From Geodermatophilus obscurus (GTDB lineage: Bacteria > Actinomycetota > Actinomycetes > Mycobacteriales > Geodermatophilaceae): a stretch of 64,000 nucleotides of DNA. The stretch is from the NCBI RefSeq assembly GCF_900143215.1, contig NZ_FRDM01000008.1, forward strand, positions 1 through 64,000. The letters are read 5' to 3'. The translations under genes were made by a program, and so were the position numbers. Below, in pieces: positions 8,630-15,919 of this stretch (positions are counted from its first letter, which is position 1; the number at the start of each line of letters is the position of its first letter). The notes under the pieces are model-generated. The model did no database searches. It worked only from the letters and a program-made list of their open reading frames with translations, and was not told where the DNA came from.

Positions 8630-9298
8630 TCAGTCGGGGTGGACGACGGCGAGGTCGGGTGCGAACCGGAGCGCGGCACCGGTCACGGCCTGCAGGGCGT
8701 CGGGCGTGACGCCGGGCGCCACCTCCCGGACGACGAAGCCCTCGGGGCCGACGTCGAGGACCGCGAGGTCGGTGTAGACCCGGTCCACGACCGCCGCGGC
8801 GGTGAGCGGGTAGCTGCAGCGGGACAGGAGCTTGGGGCGCCCGTCCCGCGTGGTGTGGGTGGTCACGACCAGGACCCGCCGGGCGCCCACGGCCAGGTCC
8901 ATCGCCCCGCCCACGGCCGGTGGCAGCGCCGCCTCGTCGGTGGCCCAGTTCGCCAGGTCGCCGGTCTCGGACACCTGGAACGCCCCCAGCACGGAGACGT
9001 CCAGGTGGCCGCCGCGCATCATCACGAACGCGTCGGTGTGGTGGAAGAAGGAGCCGCCCGGCAGCAGGGTCACCGGCTGCTTGCCGGCGTTGATCAGCTC
9101 CGGGTCCTCCTGACCCGGGGCCGGCGCCGGGCCCATCCCGAGGATGCCGTTCTCGCTGTGGTAGACGATCTCCTTGTCCGGCCCCACCACGTCGGCGACC
9201 AGGGTGGGCAGGCCGATCCCGAGGTTGACGTAGGAGCCGTCGGGGATGTCGCGGGCCACCCGGCGGGCGACGTCGGCCGGGGACAGCGGGCGGATCAC
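8630..9298 (-). CDS. CoA-transferase beta subunit, 3-oxoadipate/3-oxoacid type (PcaJ-like)
   Basis: A 222-residue family I CoA-transferase subunit. It carries the catalytic glutamate in the motif SENGILGMG near residue 48, LINAGKQPVTLLPGG around 70, GGHLDVSVLGAFQVS near 97 and AVGGAMDLAVGA near 128. With the alpha subunit encoded just upstream it would move CoA from succinyl-CoA (typically) to a 3-oxo acid. The resemblance is strongest to PcaJ of the beta-ketoadipate pathway, but no PcaF thiolase is nearby, so the acceptor may differ. The GTG start at 9298 follows a strong GAGGAGG that lies within a duplicated 33-base repeat. Confidence 0.88.
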   Translation of the reverse strand: MIRPLSPADVARRVARDIPDGSYVNLGIGLPTLVADVVGPDKEIVYHSENGILGMGPAPAPGQEDPELINAGKQPVTLLPGGSFFHHTDAFVMMRGGHLDVSVLGAFQVSETGDLANWATDEAALPPAVGGAMDLAVGARRVLVVTTHTTRDGRPKLLSRCSYPLTAAAVVDRVYTDLAVLDVGPEGFVVREVAPGVTPDALQAVTGAALRFAPDLAVVHPD

Positions 9299-9301
9299 GA
9301 C

Positions 9302-9334
9302 CCCTCCTCGCCGGCGCTCGTCGGTCTCGTGCCC
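9302..9334. repeat. 33-base direct repeat carrying a ribosome-binding site, copy A
   Basis: This copy is identical over 33 bases to 9379-9411. Read on the minus strand it ends in CGGCGAGGAGGG, which provides the Shine-Dalgarno sequence for the PcaJ-like GTG start at 9298. Confidence 0.8.
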
Positions 9335-9378
9335 GCGGATGCCGTGCCCCTGCGTGACCTCGTGAGCTCGATCACGTG

Positions 9379-9411
9379 CCCTCCTCGCCGGCGCTCGTCG
9401 GTCTCGTGCCC
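9379..9411. repeat. 33-base direct repeat carrying a ribosome-binding site, copy B
   Basis: Second perfect copy, starting just after the PcaI-like stop codon. On the minus strand it is followed by a GTGATC start-like codon opening a 24-codon mini reading frame that ends by overlapping the PcaJ-like GTG. The two copies look like a tandem duplication of a ribosome-binding-site segment. Confidence 0.8.
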
Positions 9412-9412
9412 C

Positions 9413-10078
9413 TCACGGAGCCACCTCCACGACGCGGTCGACGAAGATGCCCGGCGTCACGACGGCCTCGGGGTCGAGCTCGCCCAGCTCCACGAACTGC
9501 CGCACCTGGACGACGGTGAGCGCGGCCGCCGTCGCCATCGTCGGGCCGAAGTTCCGGGCCGCGGTGCGGTAGACGAGGTTGCCCCAGCGGTCGGCGCGGT
9601 CGGCCTTGATGAGCGCGACGTCGGCCGGCAGGGGCCGTTCGAAGACCTGGCGGCGGCCGTCGAGGACCCGCACCTCCTTGCCCTCCGCGAGCAGCGAGTC
9701 CGCGCCGGTGGGGGTGAAGAAGCCGCCGAGGCCGGCGCCGGCCGCGCGCATCCGCTCGCTGAGGGTGCCCTGCGGGACGAGTTCCAGCTCGATGTCGCCG
9801 GTCCGCCAGAACTGCTCGAACCACACCGAGCCGGCCGAGCGGGGGTAGGAGCAGATGATCCGGCGGACCCGGTGCTCGCGGATCAGCGCCGCGATGTCGG
9901 TCTCCCCGCTGCCGGCGTTGTTGGTGACCACCGTGAGGTCGCGGGCTCCCTGCTCCAGCAGGGCGTGCACCAGCTCGACGGGGACGCCGGAGTTGCCGAA
10001 ACCCCCGACGAGCACGGTGGCGCCGTCGGCGATGTCGGCAACGGCCTCGGCTGGCGTGGCCACCCGCTTGTCGATCAC
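9413..10078 (-). CDS. CoA-transferase alpha subunit, 3-oxoadipate/3-oxoacid type (PcaI-like)
   Basis: A 221-residue family I CoA-transferase alpha subunit. Landmarks are VLVGGFGNSGVPVELV near residue 20, NNAGSGETDIAAL near 50, a CSYPRSAGS segment, the strongly conserved AGAGLGGFFTPTG near 110, and KADRADRWGNLVYRTAARNF near 155. It pairs with the beta subunit downstream. The GTG start at 10078 overlaps the stop of the ThDP enzyme as GTGA, so it is translationally coupled. It most resembles PcaI of protocatechuate catabolism, but the context (tripartite transporter and a ThDP enzyme) leaves the real substrate open. Confidence 0.88.
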   Translation of the reverse strand: MIDKRVATPAEAVADIADGATVLVGGFGNSGVPVELVHALLEQGARDLTVVTNNAGSGETDIAALIREHRVRRIICSYPRSAGSVWFEQFWRTGDIELELVPQGTLSERMRAAGAGLGGFFTPTGADSLLAEGKEVRVLDGRRQVFERPLPADVALIKADRADRWGNLVYRTAARNFGPTMATAAALTVVQVRQFVELGELDPEAVVTPGIFVDRVVEVAP

Positions 10079-11769
10079 GAGCCCCCCTGGCGGCGCCGGT
10101 ACCAGCGGGGCGAGGTGGACGGCGGTGGGGTGAGGGCCGCCCGGACCACCAGGACGTCCGGGCCGGCGGCGTCGAGGCTCTCGGACAATGCGGCGGCGAA
10201 CTCCTCGCCGAAGCCGTCGACCGCGCGGGCCGGCACGCCGAAGGACCGCGCGAGGGCGACGAAGTCCGGGGTGGCCAGGTCCACGCCGCGGGTCGGGACA
10301 CCGGAGTGCACCTGGTCGAACCGGAGCATCCCGTAGCCGCCGTCGTCGACGAGGACCGTCGTGACCGGCAGCTGCTCCTGGACGAGGGTGGCGAGCTCTC
10401 CGCAGGCGAACAGGAAGCCGCCGTCCCCGACGAGGGCCACGGCCCGCCCCCGGCCGGCCAGCGCGGCGCCGATCGCGGCGGGGAAGGCGTAGCCGAGCGT
10501 CCCCCAGCCCAGCGCGTAGGCCAGCCGCCGCGGTCCGGGCACCCGGGCGAAGGCGGCGGCCCAGTAGCCGGCGATGCACATGTCCGCCAGCAACACCCCC
10601 GTCCGGTCGGAGACCCGGTCGAGCGTGTCGAGCAGCGCCTCGGCCTGGGGCTCGTCCGCGCGCACCAGCGCCCGCACCTCCCGGGCCGTCGCGTCGAGGG
10701 TCTCGCGGAGGGCGGGCAGGTCCTCCCGCTGCGGCAGGCCGTCGAGCAGGGCGGTGAGCACGGCGGCCACGTCGCCGGTCACCACGACGTCGGCCGGGTA
10801 GTTCTTCGCGGCGTCGGCGGGGTCGACGTTGACCGCGAGCAGCGCCGGCGGGCGGGGCATGGCCCAGTTCTGGGTGTTCGTCCCGTCGAGGTCGCTGCCC
10901 AGGGAGACCACCAGGTCCGCCTCGTCCCACAGCCGGCCGACCGCGGGGACGTGCGGCGGGCCGGGCACCAGGCAGGGGTGGTCGGGCGGCAGCAGGCCGC
11001 GTCCGGCGAAGGTGGTGACCACCGGGGCGGCCAGGCGCTCGGCGAGCTCGCCGACGAGGTCGCCGGCCCCGGAGCGCAGCGCCCCGCCACCGGCCCACAC
11101 CAGCGGGCGGCGGGCGCCGGCGAGCAGCTCGCGGGCGCGGGCCAGCTGGTCGCCGTCCACCGGCGGTTGCGGATCCGGCGGCGCCGGCGCGCGCTCGGGG
11201 CGGCCCGCCGGTGCGCTCAGCAGGTCGGTGGGGACCCCGAGGTAGACGGGCCCGGTGGCCGGCCGCAGGGCGACCGAGCCGGCGCGGACGGTATCGGCGT
11301 AGAGGTCCCCGGCCGCCGCCGACACGACGGTGGCCTTGGTGACCGGGGCGAACATCGCGGCCTGGTCACGGGTCTCGTGCAGGACGCCGCGGTACACGCC
11401 GGGGCGCCGCAGCGTCGACGGGATGTCGGTCGCCACGACCAGCACCGGCGCACCCGAGGCCATCGCCTCCCCGGTGGCACCGAGGGTGTTCGCCGCCCCG
11501 GGCCCCGTGGTGACGACGGCGACGCCGAGCCGGCCGGTCGCGCGGGCGTACCCGTCGGCCGCGTACACCGCGGTCTGCTCGTGCCGAACCCCGACCACCT
11601 GCAGGCCGGCCGCGTCGGCGGCCTCCCAGACGGCGAGGTTGTGCACGCCGGGCAGCCCGAACACCGTCTGCACGCCGAGGTCCTGGAGAGCCGCGACCAG
11701 GGCGTCGGCGCCCGTCTCGGACCGGTCCTCGCCCGCGGCCCCGGTCGCCTCAGTCGCCGACGACGCCAC
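10075..11769 (-). CDS. Thiamine-diphosphate-dependent enzyme (acetolactate synthase/decarboxylase family)
   Basis: A 564-residue ThDP enzyme with the usual three domains. The pyrimidine-binding domain is N-terminal, with the catalytic glutamate in GVRHEQTAVYAADGYAR near residue 64. A central Rossmann-like domain spans about 190-340. The C-terminal cofactor-binding domain has GDGGF near 435 and ends its motif with DDGGYGML, where many relatives have NN. Known members decarboxylate or ligate 2-oxo acids. No small regulatory (ilvN) subunit is adjacent, so it is unlikely to be the biosynthetic acetolactate synthase. It lies between a carboxylate uptake gene (20-base overlap) and the CoA-transferase (GTGA overlap), which implies a catabolic step on the imported acid. 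Confidence 0.85.
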   Translation of the reverse strand: MASSATEATGAAGEDRSETGADALVAALQDLGVQTVFGLPGVHNLAVWEAADAAGLQVVGVRHEQTAVYAADGYARATGRLGVAVVTTGPGAANTLGATGEAMASGAPVLVVATDIPSTLRRPGVYRGVLHETRDQAAMFAPVTKATVVSAAAGDLYADTVRAGSVALRPATGPVYLGVPTDLLSAPAGRPERAPAPPDPQPPVDGDQLARARELLAGARRPLVWAGGGALRSGAGDLVGELAERLAAPVVTTFAGRGLLPPDHPCLVPGPPHVPAVGRLWDEADLVVSLGSDLDGTNTQNWAMPRPPALLAVNVDPADAAKNYPADVVVTGDVAAVLTALLDGLPQREDLPALRETLDATAREVRALVRADEPQAEALLDTLDRVSDRTGVLLADMCIAGYWAAAFARVPGPRRLAYALGWGTLGYAFPAAIGAALAGRGRAVALVGDGGFLFACGELATLVQEQLPVTTVLVDDGGYGMLRFDQVHSGVPTRGVDLATPDFVALARSFGVPARAVDGFGEEFAAALSESLDAAGPDVLVVRAALTPPPSTSPRWYRRRQGGS

Positions 11770-12718
11770 GGAAGGTCTCCTCCGTCTCGGCGAACAGGTC
11801 GGCGAGCTCCGCGCTGCCCAGGAATTCCTCCGGCACGTACCGGGGGTCCAGGGCCTCGACGACCGCCTCGTCCTCGCTGGCGCTGCGCAGGGCGTCCTCG
11901 AGGGTGGCGACGACCTCCTCCGGCGTCCCCGCGGGCGCGATGACGCCGAAGGTCGTGGTGCTCTGGGTCAGCTCCGGATAGCCCGCCTCCACCAGGGTCG
12001 GCGCGTCGACGTAGTCCAGCCGCTCGTCGGTGCCGACGGCCAGCACCCGCAGGTCACCGGCCTCGATCGCCGGGAGGAGGTCCTGCGAGAGGTTGGCGAA
12101 GCCCGCGGTGACGTTGCCGCCCAGCAGCGCCGTCTGCACCTCGGAGTTGCCCTCGAAGGGGACGACGGTCAGGGGGATGTCGTACAGCTGGGTGATCCGC
12201 TGGGTCTCGGCGGCGTGGGTGTTGGTGGCGCCCGGCGTCCCGACGGTGATCGCCTGGGGGTCCTGCCGCGCGGCCTCGAACAGCGACTCCACGTCCTGGT
12301 ACGGGGAGTCGGCGGGCACGACGATGCCCGAGGGCACCTGGGTGACCACGCCGACCGGCGCGAGGTCCTCGCGGGTGTAACCGACGTCGTTGGACAGGTA
12401 GTTGAGCACCGCCGTCGGCAGGGCCGTCATCGACAGCGTGTGGCCGTCGGGCTCGGCGGAGATCATCTCGACGTACGCGGTGGCACCGGAGGCCCCGGGC
12501 AGGTTCTCGACCACGACCGGCCGGCCGAGCTCCTGCTCCAGGTGCGCACCGACCGCCCGCGCCGCGATGTCGGTCGGGCCACCGGCGGTGTAGGGCACCA
12601 GCAGCCGGACGTCCTCCGACGGGTAGTCGGCGGCGGCGACGGAACTGGAGTCCTCCGCGCACCCGGCGAGGGCGGCGGCGGTGACCAGCAGGGCGGCGAG
12701 GGAGCGCAGGGATCTCAT
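11750..12718 (-). CDS. Tripartite tricarboxylate transporter substrate-binding lipoprotein (TctC-like, copy 2)
   Basis: A 322-residue solute-binding protein with a clear lipoprotein signal (AALAGC near residue 19). Family features are VRLLVPYTAGGPTDIAAR, VVVENLPGASGATAY, PFEGNSEVQTALLGGNV and DAPTLVEAGYPEL. Its ATG at 12718 overlaps the tctA stop as ATGA, and its own 3' end overlaps the ThDP gene by 20 bases. It is therefore the binding protein most tightly tied to this transporter. Compared with copies 1 and 3 it has a different pocket segment (TAGFANLSQD in place of DAVLINASSD or DAIFINASQD), suggesting a different ligand or affinity. Confidence 0.92.
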   Translation of the reverse strand: MRSLRSLAALLVTAAALAGCAEDSSSVAAADYPSEDVRLLVPYTAGGPTDIAARAVGAHLEQELGRPVVVENLPGASGATAYVEMISAEPDGHTLSMTALPTAVLNYLSNDVGYTREDLAPVGVVTQVPSGIVVPADSPYQDVESLFEAARQDPQAITVGTPGATNTHAAETQRITQLYDIPLTVVPFEGNSEVQTALLGGNVTAGFANLSQDLLPAIEAGDLRVLAVGTDERLDYVDAPTLVEAGYPELTQSTTTFGVIAPAGTPEEVVATLEDALRSASEDEAVVEALDPRYVPEEFLGSAELADLFAETEETFRGVVGD

Positions 12719-14364
12719 CGTTCTCCAGGGGTCGACGCGGCGTCGGAGTCGGTGCTGTCGGACGTGTGCCGTGCGTTGCGCCCGGTGGCCGGCTCGGCGC
12801 TGAGGCCGGGTTCGCCCTCGACGGGACCGGTCCCGTCCTCGCGGCCGAACTCGTCCTCGGGGTCGACCTGCCGGAACGCGGCACGCCGCCGCCGGGCCAT
12901 GACGAGGCTGAGGATGACCACCGCGGCCATGACGGCCAGCAGGCCGCCGGACAGCGGCCGGGTGACGAAGATGCCGAGGCTGCCGCCGGACAGCAGCATC
13001 GACTGCCGGAACGCCCGCTCCATGATCTCGCCGAGCACGAAGGCGAGGACCAGCGGACCGGGCTCGAAGCCGGTCTTCTTCATCAGCCAGCCGATGACGC
13101 CGAAGACCAGCACGACCCACATGTCGAAGGAGTCGTTGCTGACCGAGAAGACGCCGGCCATGGTCACCAGCAGCGCGAAGGCGGCGAGGATGCCGGCCCG
13201 CACCCGGAGCAGCTGCACGAAGACCCCGACCAGCGGGATGTTCAGGGCCAGCAGCATCACGTTGCCGACGACCATCGAGGCGATGACGCCCCAGAAGATC
13301 TCCGGCTCCTCGGTGATCAGCTGCGGACCCGGGGTGATCCCCTGCACCAGCAGGGCACCGAAGATCAGCGCCAGCACCACGTTGGCCGGGATGCCGAGGG
13401 TCAGCAGCGGGATGAACGCCGAGGTGGAGGAGGCGTTGTTCGCCGTCTCCGGCCCGGCCACGCCCTCGATCGCGCCCTTGCCGAAGCGGCTGGGGTCCTT
13501 GGCGCGCCGTTTCTCCAGCGCGTAGGAGGCCAGCGAGGAGATCACCCCGCCGCCGCCGGGCAGCACGCCGATGACGAAGCCGAGCACCGAGCCGCGGGCG
13601 ATGGCCCCCGAGGAGTCCTTGAAGTCCTTGCGGGTCGGCCAGATGTGTTTGATCTTCTTGGTGACCGCCTGCACCTTCTCCGTGCGCTCCAGGCTGTGCA
13701 GGATCTCCCCTACCCCGAACAGGCCCATGGCCACCGCGACGAAGTCCAGCCCGTCGAAGAGCGCGACCGAGCCGAACGTGAACCGGGTGGTGCCGGTGAT
13801 GGGGTCCTGCCCCATGGTGGCCAGCAGCAGGCCCAGCGCCGCCATCGACAGGCTCTTCAGCGGGCTCCCGCTGCCGAGGTAGGTGACCAGCAGGATGCCC
13901 AGCGCGGTCAGCGCGACGTACTCCGGCGGGCCGAAGGAGACCGCCAGGTCGGCCAGCGGCGGGGCCAGCAGCATCAGCCCGAGGACCGACAGGATGCCGC
14001 CGACGAACGAGCCGACGGCAGCGATGCCCAGCGCCGGCCCGGCCCGGCCCTGCTTGGCCATCTGGTAGCCGTCGAAGGTGGTCACGACCGAGGCCGCCTC
14101 ACCCGGGAGGCGCAGCAGCACCGAGGTGATCGTCCCGCCGTACATCGAGCCGTAGTAGATGCCGGCCAGCAGGATCACCGCGGTCGCGGGCTCGATGGTG
14201 TACGTCAGCGGCAGCAGCAGCGCGATCGTGGCGGTGGGGCCCAGACCGGGCAGCACGCCGATGACGGTGCCGATCAGCACCCCGGCGAAGACGTAGAGCA
14301 GGTTGATCGGGTCGAGGGCGACCGCGAAGCCCTGGGCGATGCCGTCGAAGATGCCCACCGTCAT
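12715..14364 (-). CDS. tctA: Tripartite tricarboxylate transporter large permease
   Basis: A 549-residue integral membrane protein with about 11-12 hydrophobic segments. The family signature is near the N-terminus: GVLPGLGPTATIALLLPLTY, then GIYYGSMYGGTITSVLLRLPGE. A mirrored motif, GVLPGGGGVISSLASYALEK, lies near residue 265, followed by GVAGPETANNASSTSAFIPLLTLGIP. It moves carboxylates across the membrane, probably driven by an ion gradient, with TctB and a TctC receptor. The ATG at 14364 overlaps the tctB stop (ATGA), and its stop overlaps the next tctC start in the same way. A hydrophilic acidic tail of about 50 residues follows the last membrane segment, longer than usual. Confidence 0.95.
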   Translation of the reverse strand: MTVGIFDGIAQGFAVALDPINLLYVFAGVLIGTVIGVLPGLGPTATIALLLPLTYTIEPATAVILLAGIYYGSMYGGTITSVLLRLPGEAASVVTTFDGYQMAKQGRAGPALGIAAVGSFVGGILSVLGLMLLAPPLADLAVSFGPPEYVALTALGILLVTYLGSGSPLKSLSMAALGLLLATMGQDPITGTTRFTFGSVALFDGLDFVAVAMGLFGVGEILHSLERTEKVQAVTKKIKHIWPTRKDFKDSSGAIARGSVLGFVIGVLPGGGGVISSLASYALEKRRAKDPSRFGKGAIEGVAGPETANNASSTSAFIPLLTLGIPANVVLALIFGALLVQGITPGPQLITEEPEIFWGVIASMVVGNVMLLALNIPLVGVFVQLLRVRAGILAAFALLVTMAGVFSVSNDSFDMWVVLVFGVIGWLMKKTGFEPGPLVLAFVLGEIMERAFRQSMLLSGGSLGIFVTRPLSGGLLAVMAAVVILSLVMARRRRAAFRQVDPEDEFGREDGTGPVEGEPGLSAEPATGRNARHTSDSTDSDAASTPGER

Positions 14365-14861
14365 GCCCCCAGCAGCTGGTCGACGGGGCCCGCGGGGAAC
14401 GGCACGCCGAGGGCGACCACGAAGACCAGGTGGAGGACGACCGCCCCGGCCACGGCGAGGACCAGGGCCATCCGCCAGGACTCGCCGCCCAGGAAGCGCA
14501 GCCAGGCGAGCAGCAGCAGGAACGCCGGGACGACGAAGCCGATCGTCTGGAACAGGACGACGAAGAGGGCCAGGCCGGCCAGGCCCGCGACGATGCGCGC
14601 CGTCCCGGCCGTCCAGGGCTCGTAGTCCTCCGCGGGGTCGAGGAACAGCAGCACGACGGCCGTGCCGGTCAGCAGCGCGGCCACGATGGCCGGCCACAGA
14701 CCAGGGCCGGGCGCGGTGAACTCGCCGAGGCCCATGTCCCGAGCCATGAGCAGGGCTCCCACCCCCAGGGCCAGCAGCAGGAGCGGGGCGATCCGGTGCA
14801 GCTGGGACCGGGCGGACCGGGGGTGTCGTGCGGGTGCCGGTGCTGGAGCAGACGTGGACAT
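14361..14861 (-). CDS. tctB: Tripartite tricarboxylate transporter small membrane subunit
   Basis: A protein of about 166 residues with four hydrophobic segments (LLLLALGVGALLMARDMGL, LWPAIVAALLTGTAVVLLF, and two more), matching the TctB layout. It is the small membrane partner of TctA. I chose the ATG at 14861 because GAGGAG lies just before it. A longer reading from 14915 would run through the LysR operator region. It is the first gene of the leftward operon, so the promoter lies in the 119-base spacer shared with the divergent LysR gene. Confidence 0.9.
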   Translation of the reverse strand: MSTSAPAPAPARHPRSARSQLHRIAPLLLLALGVGALLMARDMGLGEFTAPGPGLWPAIVAALLTGTAVVLLFLDPAEDYEPWTAGTARIVAGLAGLALFVVLFQTIGFVVPAFLLLLAWLRFLGGESWRMALVLAVAGAVVLHLVFVVALGVPFPAGPVDQLLGA

Positions 14862-14913
14862 GGGCTCCTCGTCGGGTCGCGGCCGGGTGTGGCACCCGAC
14901 ACTAGAAGCGGTC

Positions 14914-14930
14914 ATTGTTCGTGGTCCAAT
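14914..14930. promoter_or_regulatory. LysR box between tctB and the divergent regulator
   Basis: ATTG-N9-CAAT (17 bases) contains the classical T-N11-A core inside a perfect 4-base dyad, about midway between the tctB start (14861) and the LysR GTG (14981). Position and form fit the recognition site through which the LysR protein would control the transport/catabolic operon and itself. Confidence 0.65.
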
Positions 14931-14980
14931 TCCAGATCGGCGCGCCGCTCATAAGGCGTGCGCATCAATCGGGAGGTTCC

Positions 14981-15895
14981 GTGGAACTGCGCCACCTGCG
15001 GGCCTTCACCGCCGTCGCCGAGGAGCTGCACTTCGGCCGGGCGGCCCGCCGCCTGCACGTCGCCCAGCCGGCGCTGAGCCAGCAGGTCAAGCAGCTCGAG
15101 CAGGACGTCGGCGCGGTGCTGCTCGAGCGGACCACCCGGCAGGTGCGGCTCACCAGCGCGGGCACGGTGTTCCTCATGCACGCCCACCGCGTCCTGCGGG
15201 AGGCCGAGCTGGCCCGCGAGTCGGTGCTGGTCACCGAACGGGGCGAGCGCGGTGAGCTGCGCGTGGGGGTCACCGGCGTGATCACCTGGCGGCTGCTCCC
15301 CCGCATGGCGCGCGCCTACCGCCGGCGCTACCCGCTCGTCCGGCTGGAGCTGCGGCCGTCGGTGTTCAGCGCCGCCCAGGTGAGCGCACTTCTCGACGGC
15401 CGGATCGACGTCGGGTTCCTGCGCGCACCGGTGCCGGCGGGGCCGCTGGCCAGCCGGGTCCTCCTCAACGAGTCGCTGATGGCCGTGCTCCCCGTGGACC
15501 ACCCGCTGGCCGGCCAACCGGAGGTCCACCTGGCCGACCTGGCCGACGAGAACTTCGTCAGCTACGTCTCGATGCAGGGCTCGGCCCTGCGGGACGCCGC
15601 GGTGCACGCCTGCTTCAGCGCGGGCTTCACCCCCCGCGTGGTCCAGGAGGCGCCGGACACGCACACCGTCGTCGCGCTGGTCGGTGCCGCGGTCGGCGTG
15701 GCCCTGATGCCCGCGTCGGCCGAGACGCTGCAGATCGAGGGCGTCGTCTTCACCCCGATCGCCGGCGGGGTCGACGTCCGGGTGCCGATCGCCCTCGCGT
15801 GGCGCGCGGGCGATCCCTCGCCGGTGCTGGCGAACTTCCTCGCCACCGCCGAGGAGGTGCTGCCCAGCCCCGGACCGGGGTCGGGCGGGCACTGA
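14981..15895 (+). CDS. LysR-family regulator of the tricarboxylate-transport operon
   Basis: A 304-residue LysR protein. Its helix-turn-helix lies in the first 60 residues (VELRHLRAFTAVAEELHFGRAARRLHVAQPALSQQVKQLE, read in two halves), followed by the co-inducer-binding domain. The GTG at 14981 is preceded by GGGAGG at the right distance, and the family start pattern ELRHLR begins at once. It belongs to the CatR/BenM-like branch that activates aromatic or organic-acid degradation, judged only by N-terminal pattern. It is divergent from tctB with a LysR box between, and convergent with the third tctC copy. The inducer is presumably the imported acid or a derivative. Confidence 0.92.
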   Translation: MELRHLRAFTAVAEELHFGRAARRLHVAQPALSQQVKQLEQDVGAVLLERTTRQVRLTSAGTVFLMHAHRVLREAELARESVLVTERGERGELRVGVTGVITWRLLPRMARAYRRRYPLVRLELRPSVFSAAQVSALLDGRIDVGFLRAPVPAGPLASRVLLNESLMAVLPVDHPLAGQPEVHLADLADENFVSYVSMQGSALRDAAVHACFSAGFTPRVVQEAPDTHTVVALVGAAVGVALMPASAETLQIEGVVFTPIAGGVDVRVPIALAWRAGDPSPVLANFLATAEEVLPSPGPGSGGH

Positions 15896-15919
15896 CCGGC
15901 ACCCGGACGTCATCGGTGC

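Noticed and set aside
9314-9378. 24-codon mini gene between the CoA-transferase subunits
   Set aside because: Its content is only the duplicated ribosome-binding-site repeat plus linker. It has a start and overlaps the next start, but no sign of a real peptide, so it is described as a repeat.
9413-11769. Oxalate degradation (oxalyl-CoA decarboxylase and formyl-CoA transferase) as the meaning of the ThDP enzyme and CoA-transferase pair
   Set aside because: The CoA-transferase is the two-subunit family I type with a SENGILGMG glutamate, not the class III formyl-CoA transferase fold.
12766-14625. Plus-strand frame of about 620 codons opposite tctA/tctB
   Set aside because: It is rich in Gln/His/Arg and antisense to a clear membrane permease; the tctA motifs and coupled overlaps leave no doubt about the strand.
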